64,000 nt of DNA from Mesobacillus sp. S13 (GTDB lineage Bacteria > Bacillota > Bacilli > Bacillales > Cytobacillaceae): NCBI RefSeq assembly GCF_020422885.1, contig NZ_CP084622.1, forward strand, positions 1,197,001-1,261,000. The letters run 5' to 3'. This document shows, piece after piece, positions 51,495 to 59,991 of the stretch (its first letter is position 1; each line of letters starts with the position of its first letter). Below the pieces are notes generated by a model, which was not told the origin of the DNA, did not search any database, and was given only the letters and a program-made list of their open reading frames with translations. Both the position numbers and the translations under genes were made by a program.

Positions 51495-52367
51495 ATGATT
51501 TACCGTCTTCTTGCGCTTAATGTGGATGGAACGATTCTCCAATCAAATGGGAGGCTTCATAAATCCACAAGGGATGCGATTGAGTACGTTCAGCAAAAAG
51601 GAGTGTACGTGACTCTAGTAACTTCAAGAAGCTTTCCATCAGCCAAAAAAGTGGCTAAAGCGCTGAAAATAAATTCATTGCTTGTGACGCATCTAGGTTC
51701 TTATATTTCTAATGATCTTCGCAGTGATCCTGTTTTTGAAAAACGGATTTCTGAGGATGTCACCTTCCAGCTCGTCAGGTTCCTTGAGAGCTTCCCGTGC
51801 CAAATCCGGCTTGTTCATGAAAAGTTTTCACTGGCAAACAAGTATAAATTAAACCACAATCTGCTGGCGAAAACAGTTTTCACTTCTGGGGACCCGATCT
51901 TTTACTCACAGCAATTCACCGATTCTATCAGTGAAGCATTGGTCAATGATCCAGTCGCGCCTCCTAAAATTGAAGTCTATTTCGAATATGAAGAGGACTT
52001 GAAGGATGCCCAGCAAGCGATAAACGGGATGTTCTCAGAGGTGTCCCTGTCAAGGCTTAATGACTACAGGCTCGATATCATGCCCGAAGGTGTCTCAAAA
52101 TTGAACGGACTGATTCAACTTGGGGAACACCTTGGAATCCCACTAAAGGAAATGGTCGCAATAGGTGATGGCTATGACGATATCGATATGATTGAAGCGG
52201 CCGGACTTGGCGTCGCAATGGGGAATGCATCAGTCGAAGTAAAAAAGGCTGCCGACTGGGTGACCCGCTCGAACAATCAGCATGGTGTAAGCTATATGGT
52301 CAAGGAACACTTTCGCAAACAACAGCCAATCGAATTTCTCAGAAAGATGAATATTATAAAAATGTAA
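51495..52367 (+). CDS. yhaX: Cof-type HAD-superfamily protein, YhaX-like
   Basis: A 290-residue HAD hydrolase-like protein with the IIB (Cof) cap. Motif I reads LALNVDGTIL: the nucleophile Asp of DxDGT is Asn, while the second Asp is kept. Motif II (TLVTSRSF), motif III Lys (VSKLNGL) and motif IV (GDGYDDIDMI) are intact. Without the nucleophile normal phosphatase chemistry is doubtful. YhaX in B. subtilis is a sporulation protein of unknown function and has the same place beside hemZ. A sigma-E-like promoter precedes it. Confidence 0.85.
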   Translation: MIYRLLALNVDGTILQSNGRLHKSTRDAIEYVQQKGVYVTLVTSRSFPSAKKVAKALKINSLLVTHLGSYISNDLRSDPVFEKRISEDVTFQLVRFLESFPCQIRLVHEKFSLANKYKLNHNLLAKTVFTSGDPIFYSQQFTDSISEALVNDPVAPPKIEVYFEYEEDLKDAQQAINGMFSEVSLSRLNDYRLDIMPEGVSKLNGLIQLGEHLGIPLKEMVAIGDGYDDIDMIEAAGLGVAMGNASVEVKKAADWVTRSNNQHGVSYMVKEHFRKQQPIEFLRKMNIIKM

Positions 52368-52372
52368 AAATA

Positions 52373-52407
52373 GTAAGCATGCCTGACGTTATTCGCAGGC
52401 ATGCTTT
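52373..52407 (+). terminator. Rho-independent terminator after yhaX
   Basis: AGCATGCCTG / CAGGCATGCT around a 10-nt loop, then TTTGTTGTG. Confidence 0.8.
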
Positions 52408-52645
52408 TGTTGTGTTTAGGAATTTATCGGGATTTAGACTCTAGATCAGGAGGAATATATGCGAGTTCTTCGGAAAATAAATGCAGAGTTAAGGAATATA
52501 TAGGTTTTTAAGGAAAATAAGCCGGACGTCTATAATACTCATCCAGACTTGCACCGAAAACTGGTACCTTTTGCACTATCTTGACCTTTGAATCATACTT
52601 CTATTACACTTATTGAAGCATGTTTAATTGAAAAAGGTGAATCTA

Positions 52646-54160
52646 ATGAGAATTAATATAAAAGGTATACAAGATGACAGATTTCAGCGTCCCTTAGGAT
52701 TGATCGCTAATTTGTTTTTTGAAGAATCCGTAGTAGTATTAAGCGGGACGGAACATGAAGCCAATGCAACAATTGAATTCGATGTCAATAATGTCGAAGG
52801 GCAGTTTATTGTAAAAGCAGCCCTTGTAGCAGAAGGGAAGACTTTTACAGCAGAGGCTAATAAAGAAATCCCAACAGGTTTGAGCGATAAGGAAGAATTC
52901 AAATTGCTTAAAACCGTCATTTCAAGAGCTTATTTAAAAGTGCTCCAAGACTGGACAGGAATGATCCAGAAATGGGGTATTCTAACTGGCGTCCGCCCTA
53001 CAAAGCTTTTGCATAAAAAGCTCCGTGAAGGTATGGACCAGCAGTTTGCTCATAAAGAGTTGAAGGAACAGTATTTGATATCGGATGAAAAAATCCAGCT
53101 CATGCAGCAGATCGTTGACCGTCAGCTTGCGGTCCTGCCTGATTTGTACGATTTGAAAAATGGTGTAAGCATATATATTGGCATCCCATTTTGCCCAACG
53201 AAGTGTGCTTACTGCACCTTCCCTGCTTATGCTATCAACGGTCGCCAGGGTTCTGTGGATTCTTTCCTTGGCGGGCTTCATCATGAAATCCGCCAAATCG
53301 GGGACTGGCTGAAGAAGAATGATATCAAGATTACGACCGTTTACTATGGTGGGGGCACACCGACATCGATTACCGCTGAAGAAATGGATATGCTGTATGA
53401 AGAGGTTCAGCAGTCATTCCCGGATGTCGAGAAGATCAGGGAAGTAACTGTCGAAGCCGGCCGGCCGGATACAATCACACCTGAGAAACTGGAGGTGCTG
53501 AAAAAGTGGAATATCGATCGCATCAGCATCAACCCTCAGTCTTACATCCAGGAAACATTGAAGGCCATCGGGCGTCACCATACAGTGGAAGAAACGATTG
53601 AAAAATTCCATCTTGCCCGCGAAATGGGAATGAACAACATCAATATGGATTTGATCATCGGCCTTCCAGGAGAAGGGACAGAGGAATTTGCCCATACCCT
53701 TTCTGAAACGGAAAAGCTAATGCCGGAATCCTTGACGGTTCATACTCTTTCTTTTAAAAGAGCTTCAGAAATGACAAGGAATAAACAGAAGTATAAAGTT
53801 GCTGGGCGCGATGAAATAGAAAGAATGATGAATATGGCTGAATCATGGACAAAGGAACATGACTACGTGCCATACTATCTGTACAGGCAGAAGAACATTC
53901 TTGGAAACCTGGAGAATGTAGGCTATGCTTTCCCGGAACAAGAGAGCCTGTACAATATCATCATCATGGAAGAGCAGCAAACCATCATCGGTCTTGGATG
54001 CGGAGCATCGAGCAAGTTCATTGATCCCGAAACAGGTGTCATCACCCAATTTTCGAATCCAAAGGATCCGAAATCATATAACGACAGTTTTGAAGAATAC
54101 GCGAATAAGAAAATCGAGATTCTCGACTCATTATTTAATAAAACTAGCTCCCGAAGATAA
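52646..54160 (+). CDS. hemZ: HemZ, radical SAM coproporphyrinogen dehydrogenase-like protein
   Basis: A 504-residue protein with a HemZ-specific N-terminal domain (about 1-165) and a HemN-like radical SAM domain with the cluster motif PFCPTKCAYCTFP (CX3CX2C), GGGTPTSI and DLIIGLPGEG. B. subtilis HemZ (501 residues) was assigned to oxygen-independent coproporphyrinogen III oxidation; in Gram-positives that use the coproporphyrin route its true substrate is less certain. ATG 52646 has AAAAAGGTGA upstream. A terminator follows. Confidence 0.93.
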   Translation: MRINIKGIQDDRFQRPLGLIANLFFEESVVVLSGTEHEANATIEFDVNNVEGQFIVKAALVAEGKTFTAEANKEIPTGLSDKEEFKLLKTVISRAYLKVLQDWTGMIQKWGILTGVRPTKLLHKKLREGMDQQFAHKELKEQYLISDEKIQLMQQIVDRQLAVLPDLYDLKNGVSIYIGIPFCPTKCAYCTFPAYAINGRQGSVDSFLGGLHHEIRQIGDWLKKNDIKITTVYYGGGTPTSITAEEMDMLYEEVQQSFPDVEKIREVTVEAGRPDTITPEKLEVLKKWNIDRISINPQSYIQETLKAIGRHHTVEETIEKFHLAREMGMNNINMDLIIGLPGEGTEEFAHTLSETEKLMPESLTVHTLSFKRASEMTRNKQKYKVAGRDEIERMMNMAESWTKEHDYVPYYLYRQKNILGNLENVGYAFPEQESLYNIIIMEEQQTIIGLGCGASSKFIDPETGVITQFSNPKDPKSYNDSFEEYANKKIEILDSLFNKTSSRR

Positions 54161-54176
54161 ATTCGGGAGTTTTTTT
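54146..54176 (+). terminator. Rho-independent terminator after hemZ
   Basis: CTCCCGAA / TTCGGGAG with a 6-nt loop and TTTTTTT; the left arm overlaps the last hemZ codons. Confidence 0.88.
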
Positions 54177-54305
54177 GTTTTTGAAGAACAAATTAATGAA
54201 CGTTCCATTCACTCATTCTTTAAAAAATCAAAATAGTGAGAAAAAGGTTTTTAAATATAACTTCTCCCTATATAATAAAAATATAAGGATAAATGGAGGG
54301 GATGA

Positions 54306-55100
54306 ATGGTGGCGATTGAATTTTCAACGGACACTGTAAAATTAGATATTAATGGTCGACTGGCGGTTCTTGAGTTGAACAGGCCTGAAGCACTGAATGC
54401 ACTTGATGTGGAAATGATCAAGGGAATCACGATGAACCTGAAGGAAATCTGCAAGTCTGATGAGATTGATATCGTGCTGATTAAAGGAGCTGGGCGTGCC
54501 TTCTCAGCAGGCGGGGACATCAAGACAATGCTTTCCAATACAAATGAAAGCGATTTCTATCATGTGATGGACGATATCCATGATATGATCGTGACGTTGT
54601 ACAGCATGCCAAAAGTGACAATCAGCGCAGTTACGGGTGCTGCGGCCGGGTTGGGCTTTAGTCTAGCTCTTGCGACAGATTACATAATCGCTGAGCCATC
54701 GAGCAAGATTGCCATGAATTTTATTGGAATCGGTTTGATTCCGGATGGAGGAGGCCACTTCTTCATGGAGGAGCGCCTTGGAGAAACGAAGGCGAAGCAG
54801 CTGATTTGGGATGGAAAAACCCTTTCTGCTAATGATGCATTCACACTTGGCCTTATTGACGAGGTGCCAGATGGAGATTTTACAGAAGCGGTGGAGGCGA
54901 AAATACAAGAATGGTTGAATAAGCCAGTCCAGGCTATGATTAAAACAAAGAAAATTCTTGCTGAGAAAAACAGACCTGCCCTGTTGAAAATCCTTGAACT
55001 GGAGAAATACGGGCAGTTTAAAATGCGTCAGACAGAAGACCACCAGGAGGGCATCGCTGCTTTCCTTGAAAAGAGGAAGCCGCAATTCAAAGGGAAATAA
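54306..55100 (+). CDS. yhaR: Enoyl-CoA hydratase/isomerase family protein (YhaR-like)
   Basis: A 264-residue crotonase-fold protein: LNRPEALNALD, the oxyanion-hole loops GAGRAFSAGGDIK and GAAAGLGFSLALATDYIIA, and the C-terminal helices. The place of the second catalytic Glu of hydratases has Pro-Asp-Gly-Gly (GLIPDGGGHFFM), which is closer to the isomerase or PaaG-type branch; the substrate is unknown. Position between hemZ and yhaQP is as in B. subtilis (yhaR). GGAGGGG precedes ATG 54306. Confidence 0.88.
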   Translation: MVAIEFSTDTVKLDINGRLAVLELNRPEALNALDVEMIKGITMNLKEICKSDEIDIVLIKGAGRAFSAGGDIKTMLSNTNESDFYHVMDDIHDMIVTLYSMPKVTISAVTGAAAGLGFSLALATDYIIAEPSSKIAMNFIGIGLIPDGGGHFFMEERLGETKAKQLIWDGKTLSANDAFTLGLIDEVPDGDFTEAVEAKIQEWLNKPVQAMIKTKKILAEKNRPALLKILELEKYGQFKMRQTEDHQEGIAAFLEKRKPQFKGK

Positions 55101-55104
55101 ACAA

Positions 55105-55139
55105 AAAAAGCAAAGAGGATAGGAGCCTCTTTGCTTTTC
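55105..55139. terminator. Bidirectional terminator
   Basis: AAAAGCAAAGAGG / CCTCTTTGCTTTT with a 7-nt loop between convergent yhaR and yhzC. Confidence 0.85.
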
Positions 55140-55325
55140 TTATGGACGGAAAAGAACCAGCTTGCCTCTCGGTGATGTGCAGCGGTGCGTCTTTTCACTG
55201 AGGTTTTTTTCTTCCAGCATTTTTGCGCCAATTTCCTTTGCTTCTTCATCATTGGCTGCTTGGAAAGACTCGTCAATCAGTTTTTCCCCATTAGGTTCAA
55301 AGGCTGTCAGTTTGTAAGTATCCAT
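55140..55325 (-). CDS. yhzC: YhzC-like small protein
   Basis: A 61-residue soluble protein (MDTYKLTAFEPNGEKLIDES, then EEAKEIGAKMLEEKNL and CTSPRGKLVLFRP). It resembles B. subtilis YhzC in place and pattern; function unknown. ATG 55325 has AAGGGGAAG upstream at good spacing. Confidence 0.65.
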   Translation of the reverse strand: MDTYKLTAFEPNGEKLIDESFQAANDEEAKEIGAKMLEEKNLSEKTHRCTSPRGKLVLFRP

Positions 55326-55378
55326 CACAACTTCCCCTTTTTAAAAGATTAGTAAGTATAAAATTAACTTCGAGAATT

Positions 55379-55440
55379 GTCCAGCTCCAGCGCCAAGTTC
55401 CAATAAGTTTCGGTCATCCCAAGGCGCTTGCGCTTTTCTT
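55379..55440 (+). repeat. Dispersed repeat, shorter copy
   Basis: GTCCAGCTCCAGCGCC followed by a shortened middle and GGCGCTTGCGCTTTTC, the same ends as the copy at 33500. Confidence 0.7.
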
Positions 55441-55559
55441 GCAAAATTCAGATGATTACTATTATTTTTGCATAACTTTTTTAAATATGCAAAACAAAAA
55501 TATGAAACTATTTGCATATTCATTTCGTAGTAATTTAATGGAAAAGGAGGAAGATGATT

Positions 55560-56459
55560 ATGGTGTTACAGCTTGAACAGGTTACAAAGAGATTTGGCAA
55601 CTTTACAGCAGTGAACCAGCTATCGCTCAATATACCAGAAAAAGAGATGTTCGGTTTCCTTGGTGCTAATGGTGCAGGGAAGACGACTACTTTCCGGATG
55701 ATTCTCGGGTTGCTGGATGTCTCGGAAGGAAAGATTACCTGGGATGGGAAGCCGATCAATTATGACACGAGCAGTATCATTGGTTACCTTCCGGAGGAAA
55801 GAGGGCTTTATCCAAAATTAAAAGTCCGGGAACAGATTGTCTATCTTGCCAGGTTGAGAGGGATGCAAAAACAAGCAGCTCTCAAGGAGCTTGAGTACTG
55901 GCTTAATCGTTTTAAAGTTCCAGAATATGCTGATAAAAAGGTTGAAGAGCTTTCGAAGGGGAACCAGCAAAAAATCCAGTTCATCGCCGCGGTCATCCAT
56001 AAGCCAAAGCTGTTGATCCTTGATGAGCCTTTCAGCGGATTGGATCCTGTCAACGTTGAACAATTGAAGGAAGCGGTGCTTGAGCTGAAAAATGCGGGTA
56101 CGACGATTGTATTTGCCAGTCACCGCATGGAGCATGTTGAGGAAATGTGTGAACATATTTGCATCATGCACAAAGGAAGACCTGTCGTTCATGGTTCTCT
56201 GAAAGAAATCAAGCGATCTTTTGGTAAAAAGAATTTGGTCATCCATGCTGATTTTGATACATCTTTCTTAAAGGAATATCCCGGAGTGTCGAGAGCGAAA
56301 TCAACGGCAGAAGGAATACATCTGCAAATCACAGGTGAGCAAGTTGCTGAATCCATTTTGAAAGAGATTGTTGGTAAAGGCTTTATCCGTAAGTTCGTCC
56401 TTGAAGAACCAAGCCTCAATGATATTTTCATAGAAAAGGTGGGTGATTCATATGAATAA
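55560..56459 (+). CDS. yhaQ: ABC transporter ATPase YhaQ
   Basis: A 299-residue ATPase of the NatA type: Walker A GANGAGKTT, LSKGNQQKIQFIAA (signature), LLILDEPFSGLDPVN (Walker B) and a C-terminal extension of about 80 residues. It pairs with the permease YhaP; the pair resembles the NatAB Na+ exporter but the substrate is not known. ATG 55560 is chosen because GGAGG lies 9 bases upstream; ATG 55554 is too close. Confidence 0.92.
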   Translation: MVLQLEQVTKRFGNFTAVNQLSLNIPEKEMFGFLGANGAGKTTTFRMILGLLDVSEGKITWDGKPINYDTSSIIGYLPEERGLYPKLKVREQIVYLARLRGMQKQAALKELEYWLNRFKVPEYADKKVEELSKGNQQKIQFIAAVIHKPKLLILDEPFSGLDPVNVEQLKEAVLELKNAGTTIVFASHRMEHVEEMCEHICIMHKGRPVVHGSLKEIKRSFGKKNLVIHADFDTSFLKEYPGVSRAKSTAEGIHLQITGEQVAESILKEIVGKGFIRKFVLEEPSLNDIFIEKVGDSYE

Positions 56460-57705
56460 TTTCTTCATTATCCTGATCCATACATACATGAGTAAGCTGA
56501 AAACAAAATCCTTCCTGGTTACCACCATCCTGACCGCAGGGATTATGCTGGCGCTCACGAATATGACGAACATCATCGATTTTTTCAACAAAGGTGATGA
56601 AGCGGATAAAATCATTGTCATCGATGAGACCGGCCAGCTTTTTGAGCCTCTGAAGCAGCAGATGAAGTTGGTTAACGAAGAGTTGGTCCTGGAAGAGTTT
56701 GATGGGAATGAAGAAAGCGCAAGGAAAGCTGTCGAGGAAGGGGAATATAAAGGACTTCTTCAACTGAGCTTGAACAATGAAGAGCTCCCTGCAGCTGCCT
56801 ACCAGGCGATGAGCATTGCTGATTCTGCTGTTCCTGGAGACCTCCAGGCTGGATTACAGCAGATTAAGACGGCAATGGCTTCCACACAAATCAATATCGC
56901 TCCGGATCAATTGGAAGAGTTGTACGCACCAGTTGAATTCGAAAAATCGGCACTTGAAGAAGATGCCAAGACAGAAGAGGAACTGAATCAGGCACGAGGA
57001 TTAGTCTATGTCCTTCTTTTCATCATTTATTTTGCGGTGATCATGTATGCCAATATGATCGCAATGGAGGTCGCGACTGAAAAATCATCAAGAGTAATGG
57101 AAATCATGATCTCAAGCGTATCACCGATCAAGCAAATGTTCGCAAAAATTCTGGGCATTGGGCTGTTAAGTCTGACTCAACTTGCAGTCCTCTTGCTGGT
57201 TGGGTACTTCTCAATCAAGCAGAATCTCGAAAGCATGGAGGGCGGGTTCTTTGAGTTCTTCGGTTTTGGGAATGTCGCAGCCAGCACGATCATTTACGCG
57301 GTTATCTTCTTCATATTAGGATACTTCCTGTATGCCACGATGGCAGCTTTCCTTGGCTCACTTGTCAGCCGGATTGAAGATGTCCAGCAAATGATCACAC
57401 CGATGACACTTCTGGTGGTGGCAGGTTTCATGATGGCGATGTTCGGCTTGGGTCAGCCGGAAGCGCCATTTGTGAAATATACATCCTTCATCCCGTTTTT
57501 CTCACCAATGCTGATGTTCCTGCGTGTCGGGATGCTGAACATCCCATTCTGGGAAATCGCTTTATCAATCGGTATCCTTGTGGCAACAATTGCCTTCCTG
57601 GCAGTATTCGGTGCTAGGGTATACCGAGGCGGAGTGCTGATGTACGGAAAATCCAATTCCTTTAAGGACATCAAAAAAGCACTGCAACTAACGAAAAACG
57701 AATAA
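56452..57705 (+). CDS. yhaP: ABC-2 type permease YhaP
   Basis: A 417-residue permease with one membrane helix at residues 20-40, an extracellular domain of about 150 residues (VIDETGQLFEPLKQQM on), and five helices from 185 onward, the NatB layout. MEVATEKSSRVMEIMISSVSP is the conserved cytoplasmic coupling motif. Start ATG 56452 overlaps the last 8 bases of yhaQ, so the two are coupled. Confidence 0.92.
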   Translation: MNNFFIILIHTYMSKLKTKSFLVTTILTAGIMLALTNMTNIIDFFNKGDEADKIIVIDETGQLFEPLKQQMKLVNEELVLEEFDGNEESARKAVEEGEYKGLLQLSLNNEELPAAAYQAMSIADSAVPGDLQAGLQQIKTAMASTQINIAPDQLEELYAPVEFEKSALEEDAKTEEELNQARGLVYVLLFIIYFAVIMYANMIAMEVATEKSSRVMEIMISSVSPIKQMFAKILGIGLLSLTQLAVLLLVGYFSIKQNLESMEGGFFEFFGFGNVAASTIIYAVIFFILGYFLYATMAAFLGSLVSRIEDVQQMITPMTLLVVAGFMMAMFGLGQPEAPFVKYTSFIPFFSPMLMFLRVGMLNIPFWEIALSIGILVATIAFLAVFGARVYRGGVLMYGKSNSFKDIKKALQLTKNE

Positions 57706-57710
57706 AGAGA

Positions 57711-57742
57711 AAAGCCGCGATCCAGTGATTGCGGCTTTTTTT
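57711..57742 (+). terminator. Rho-independent terminator of yhaQP
   Basis: AAAGCCGCGATC / GATTGCGGCTTT with a CAGT loop and TTTTTTT. Confidence 0.9.
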
Positions 57743-57859
57743 ACAGGGAATTCGATTTGATTTGTGGAATATGTATTAGAGAGAAAATGGAATCCTGAAT
57801 GATCATGCGAACCCAGATTTCATTCACACATTGATTAGTTGTATAGAAGGAGAGTGTTC

Positions 57860-58558
57860 ATGGTGAGACAGATTATTGCTATGGGCGGCGGAGGTTTTTC
57901 GATGGAGCCGGAAAATCCGCTGTTGGATTTGTATATTTTGAGTCAGGCGGATACCCGCACGCCCAAAGTTTGCTTTGTGCCGACAGCCAGCGGCGATGCG
58001 GAAAATTATATTTCGAGATTCTATAACGCTTTTGAAAACCATGAATGCAGCCCTTCCCATCTTTCATTGTTCCGTCCTCCAACAAGAGATTTGGAAGACT
58101 ATGTGATGGATAAGGATATCATTTATGTAGGCGGAGGGAATACAAAGAACCTTCTGGCCTTGTGGAAGGAGTGGGGTCTTGATGCAATCATGCGTAAAGC
58201 CTGGCAGGATGGAAAAATAATGGCTGGAGTAAGCGCGGGCTCAATCTGCTGGTTCGAGGAAGGCTTAACAGATTCTTTTGGCAGTGGACTACAACCGTTA
58301 AAGACCCTCGGATTCTTAAAAGGGAGTAATTGCCCGCATTATGATGGTGAAAAGGATCGTCGTCCTTCTTATCAGGAATTCGTAGGCTGTGGAAGAATGG
58401 CTGCTGGATATGCCGCAGATGACGGTGCCGCATTGCACTATATCGATGAGCAGCTAATTAAAGCGGTAAGCTCACGCCCGGAAGCAAAAGCCTATCATGT
58501 TTGGGAATCAGGCGGAAAGGTGCAGGAAGAAACCGTGGAGACCATCTATCTTGGATAA
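57860..58558 (+). CDS. Peptidase E-like serine peptidase (S51 family)
   Basis: A 232-residue class I glutamine-amidotransferase-like hydrolase: GGGGFSMEP near the start, YVGGGNTKNLL, and the nucleophile elbow GVSAGSICWF with catalytic Ser in GxSAGS. His in NCPHYDGE fits the triad. Peptidase E cleaves N-terminal Asp dipeptides; Bacillus members (YgaJ-like) are not proved to do so. ATG 57860 has AAGGAGAG upstream. In B. subtilis no such gene lies between yhaP and yhaO, so this is a local insertion. Confidence 0.85.
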   Translation: MVRQIIAMGGGGFSMEPENPLLDLYILSQADTRTPKVCFVPTASGDAENYISRFYNAFENHECSPSHLSLFRPPTRDLEDYVMDKDIIYVGGGNTKNLLALWKEWGLDAIMRKAWQDGKIMAGVSAGSICWFEEGLTDSFGSGLQPLKTLGFLKGSNCPHYDGEKDRRPSYQEFVGCGRMAAGYAADDGAALHYIDEQLIKAVSSRPEAKAYHVWESGGKVQEETVETIYLG

Positions 58559-58562
58559 AGAG

Positions 58563-58597
58563 GAACTGCAGTCAAATGAGGACTGCAGTTTTTTTTC
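58563..58597 (+). terminator. Rho-independent terminator
   Basis: AACTGCAGTC / GACTGCAGTT with a 7-nt loop and TTTTTTTT. Confidence 0.9.
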
Positions 58598-58617
58598 GTT
58601 AAAAAGTGTTTGCGCCA

Positions 58618-58675
58618 CGTGTCCAGCTCAAGGGATTGTCAGATGCTGACCAAGCCGCTTACTTTTTTTGCGGTA
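58618..58675 (+). repeat. Dispersed repeat, degenerate remnant
   Basis: GTGTCCAGCTCAAGGG, then GCTGACCAAG and CGCTTACTTTTTTTGCGG: a decayed relative of the repeat at 33500. Confidence 0.5.
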
Positions 58676-58750
58676 GAACGTGCATTCGTATTTTTGGAGT
58701 GATAAAATAAAGGAAAACAGGACAGGAAAGGAAAGGAAAGGAATCATCCA

Positions 58751-59974
58751 ATGAAACGGGTTAAATTTTTACATACTGCCGATCTTCATCTTGATAGCCC
58801 GATGGTCGGCCTGCGGCATCTGCCCAAAGCCATCTTTCATCGGCTTCAGGAGAGCACATTTACAGCTTTGAAAAATATCACAAATACTGCAATTGAGCTT
58901 GAAGTGGATTTTGTCGTCATGGCGGGTGATCTATTCGATGGAGAGGACAGGAGCATTCGAGCCCAGGCCGTTCTCCGCAATGAAATGGAAAAACTGGCGG
59001 ACAAAGGGATTAAGGTATATGCAATCCACGGAAACCATGATCATCTAGGCGCAAAATCTGTGACTTTAGATTTTCCAGACAATGTTCACTTTTTCTCAGA
59101 TCAGGTGGAAAAGGTCGACTTTAGGAAGGCTGATGGTACTCTTGTCCATCTATACGGTTTTAGTTATCCAGAGCGGCATGTCACGGAACGGTGGATCGAG
59201 AACTATCCGAAGATTGATGGTGCGGACTTTCACATTGGTTTGCTTCATGGCCATTTTGAAGGTGTGAGTGATCATGGTAAATATGCACCCTTCAGATTAT
59301 CTGAGCTTATCGAAAAAGACTATGATTACTGGGCACTTGGTCATATCCATAAAAGAGCGCTTTTATCACACCAGCCTTATGTTGTCTATCCTGGAAACCC
59401 TCAAGGACTGAACAGGAAGGAGCTTGGGGAAAAAGGGGTCTCTTTCGTTCATTTGACAGAAGGGGGTACAGAAGTTTCCTTTTTTGACACTGCCGATGTG
59501 ATTTGGGATGAGATCGTCATTGATGGGCAAGATTTAGTAAGTTTCAATGCATTGTATGAGAAATGTCTGAATGAAATCGATGGAAAAAGACGAGTAGGAA
59601 AAGGTGTCCTGCTGGATATCCGGATTGTAGGCCTGAATTCCAGCCTGTCAGATGTGACTGAAAAAATAGCCAATGGCGAACTTCTGGAACTCCTGCAGGA
59701 AGCAGAAAAAGATGAGGATTCCTTTGTCTGGGTGCACAGGCTGAAGTTTACCGAAGATATTGCTGTCGATCGTGCCGAACTGATTAAGCAAAGCGATTTT
59801 TATCAGGAGCTGTTCACTACAATTGAGGAATATGATGATTTACGAGATCCGTTGTCTCCGCTATTCCAGCACAGCCAGGCAAGGAGGCATATAGAGATGA
59901 TGTCAGAACGTGAAAAGCAAGAACTGGTTGAGGATGCCGAGAAGATCCTGCTCCAGCTGCTGCTGAAAAACTAA
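58751..59974 (+). CDS. yhaO: YhaO, SbcD-like metallophosphoesterase
   Basis: A 407-residue nuclease-like protein with the calcineurin-type sites: HTADLHLDSPM (motif I), MAGDLFDGED (II), IHGNHDHLG (III), LLHGHFEG (IV) and LGHIHKR (V). It resembles Mre11/SbcD and is encoded with the SMC-like ATPase YhaN; they probably form a DNA-end processing complex. GGAAAGGAATC precedes the ATG. It is followed by yhaN after 17 bases. Confidence 0.92.
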   Translation: MKRVKFLHTADLHLDSPMVGLRHLPKAIFHRLQESTFTALKNITNTAIELEVDFVVMAGDLFDGEDRSIRAQAVLRNEMEKLADKGIKVYAIHGNHDHLGAKSVTLDFPDNVHFFSDQVEKVDFRKADGTLVHLYGFSYPERHVTERWIENYPKIDGADFHIGLLHGHFEGVSDHGKYAPFRLSELIEKDYDYWALGHIHKRALLSHQPYVVYPGNPQGLNRKELGEKGVSFVHLTEGGTEVSFFDTADVIWDEIVIDGQDLVSFNALYEKCLNEIDGKRRVGKGVLLDIRIVGLNSSLSDVTEKIANGELLELLQEAEKDEDSFVWVHRLKFTEDIAVDRAELIKQSDFYQELFTTIEEYDDLRDPLSPLFQHSQARRHIEMMSEREKQELVEDAEKILLQLLLKN

Positions 59975-59991
59975 AGAAAGGAGGCAGGATG

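Noticed and set aside
52419..52530. Further degenerate tandem array (GGAAAATAA-like steps of 19-21 bp)
   Set aside because: Spacing is irregular and sequence likeness is weak in an AT-rich stretch; could be chance.
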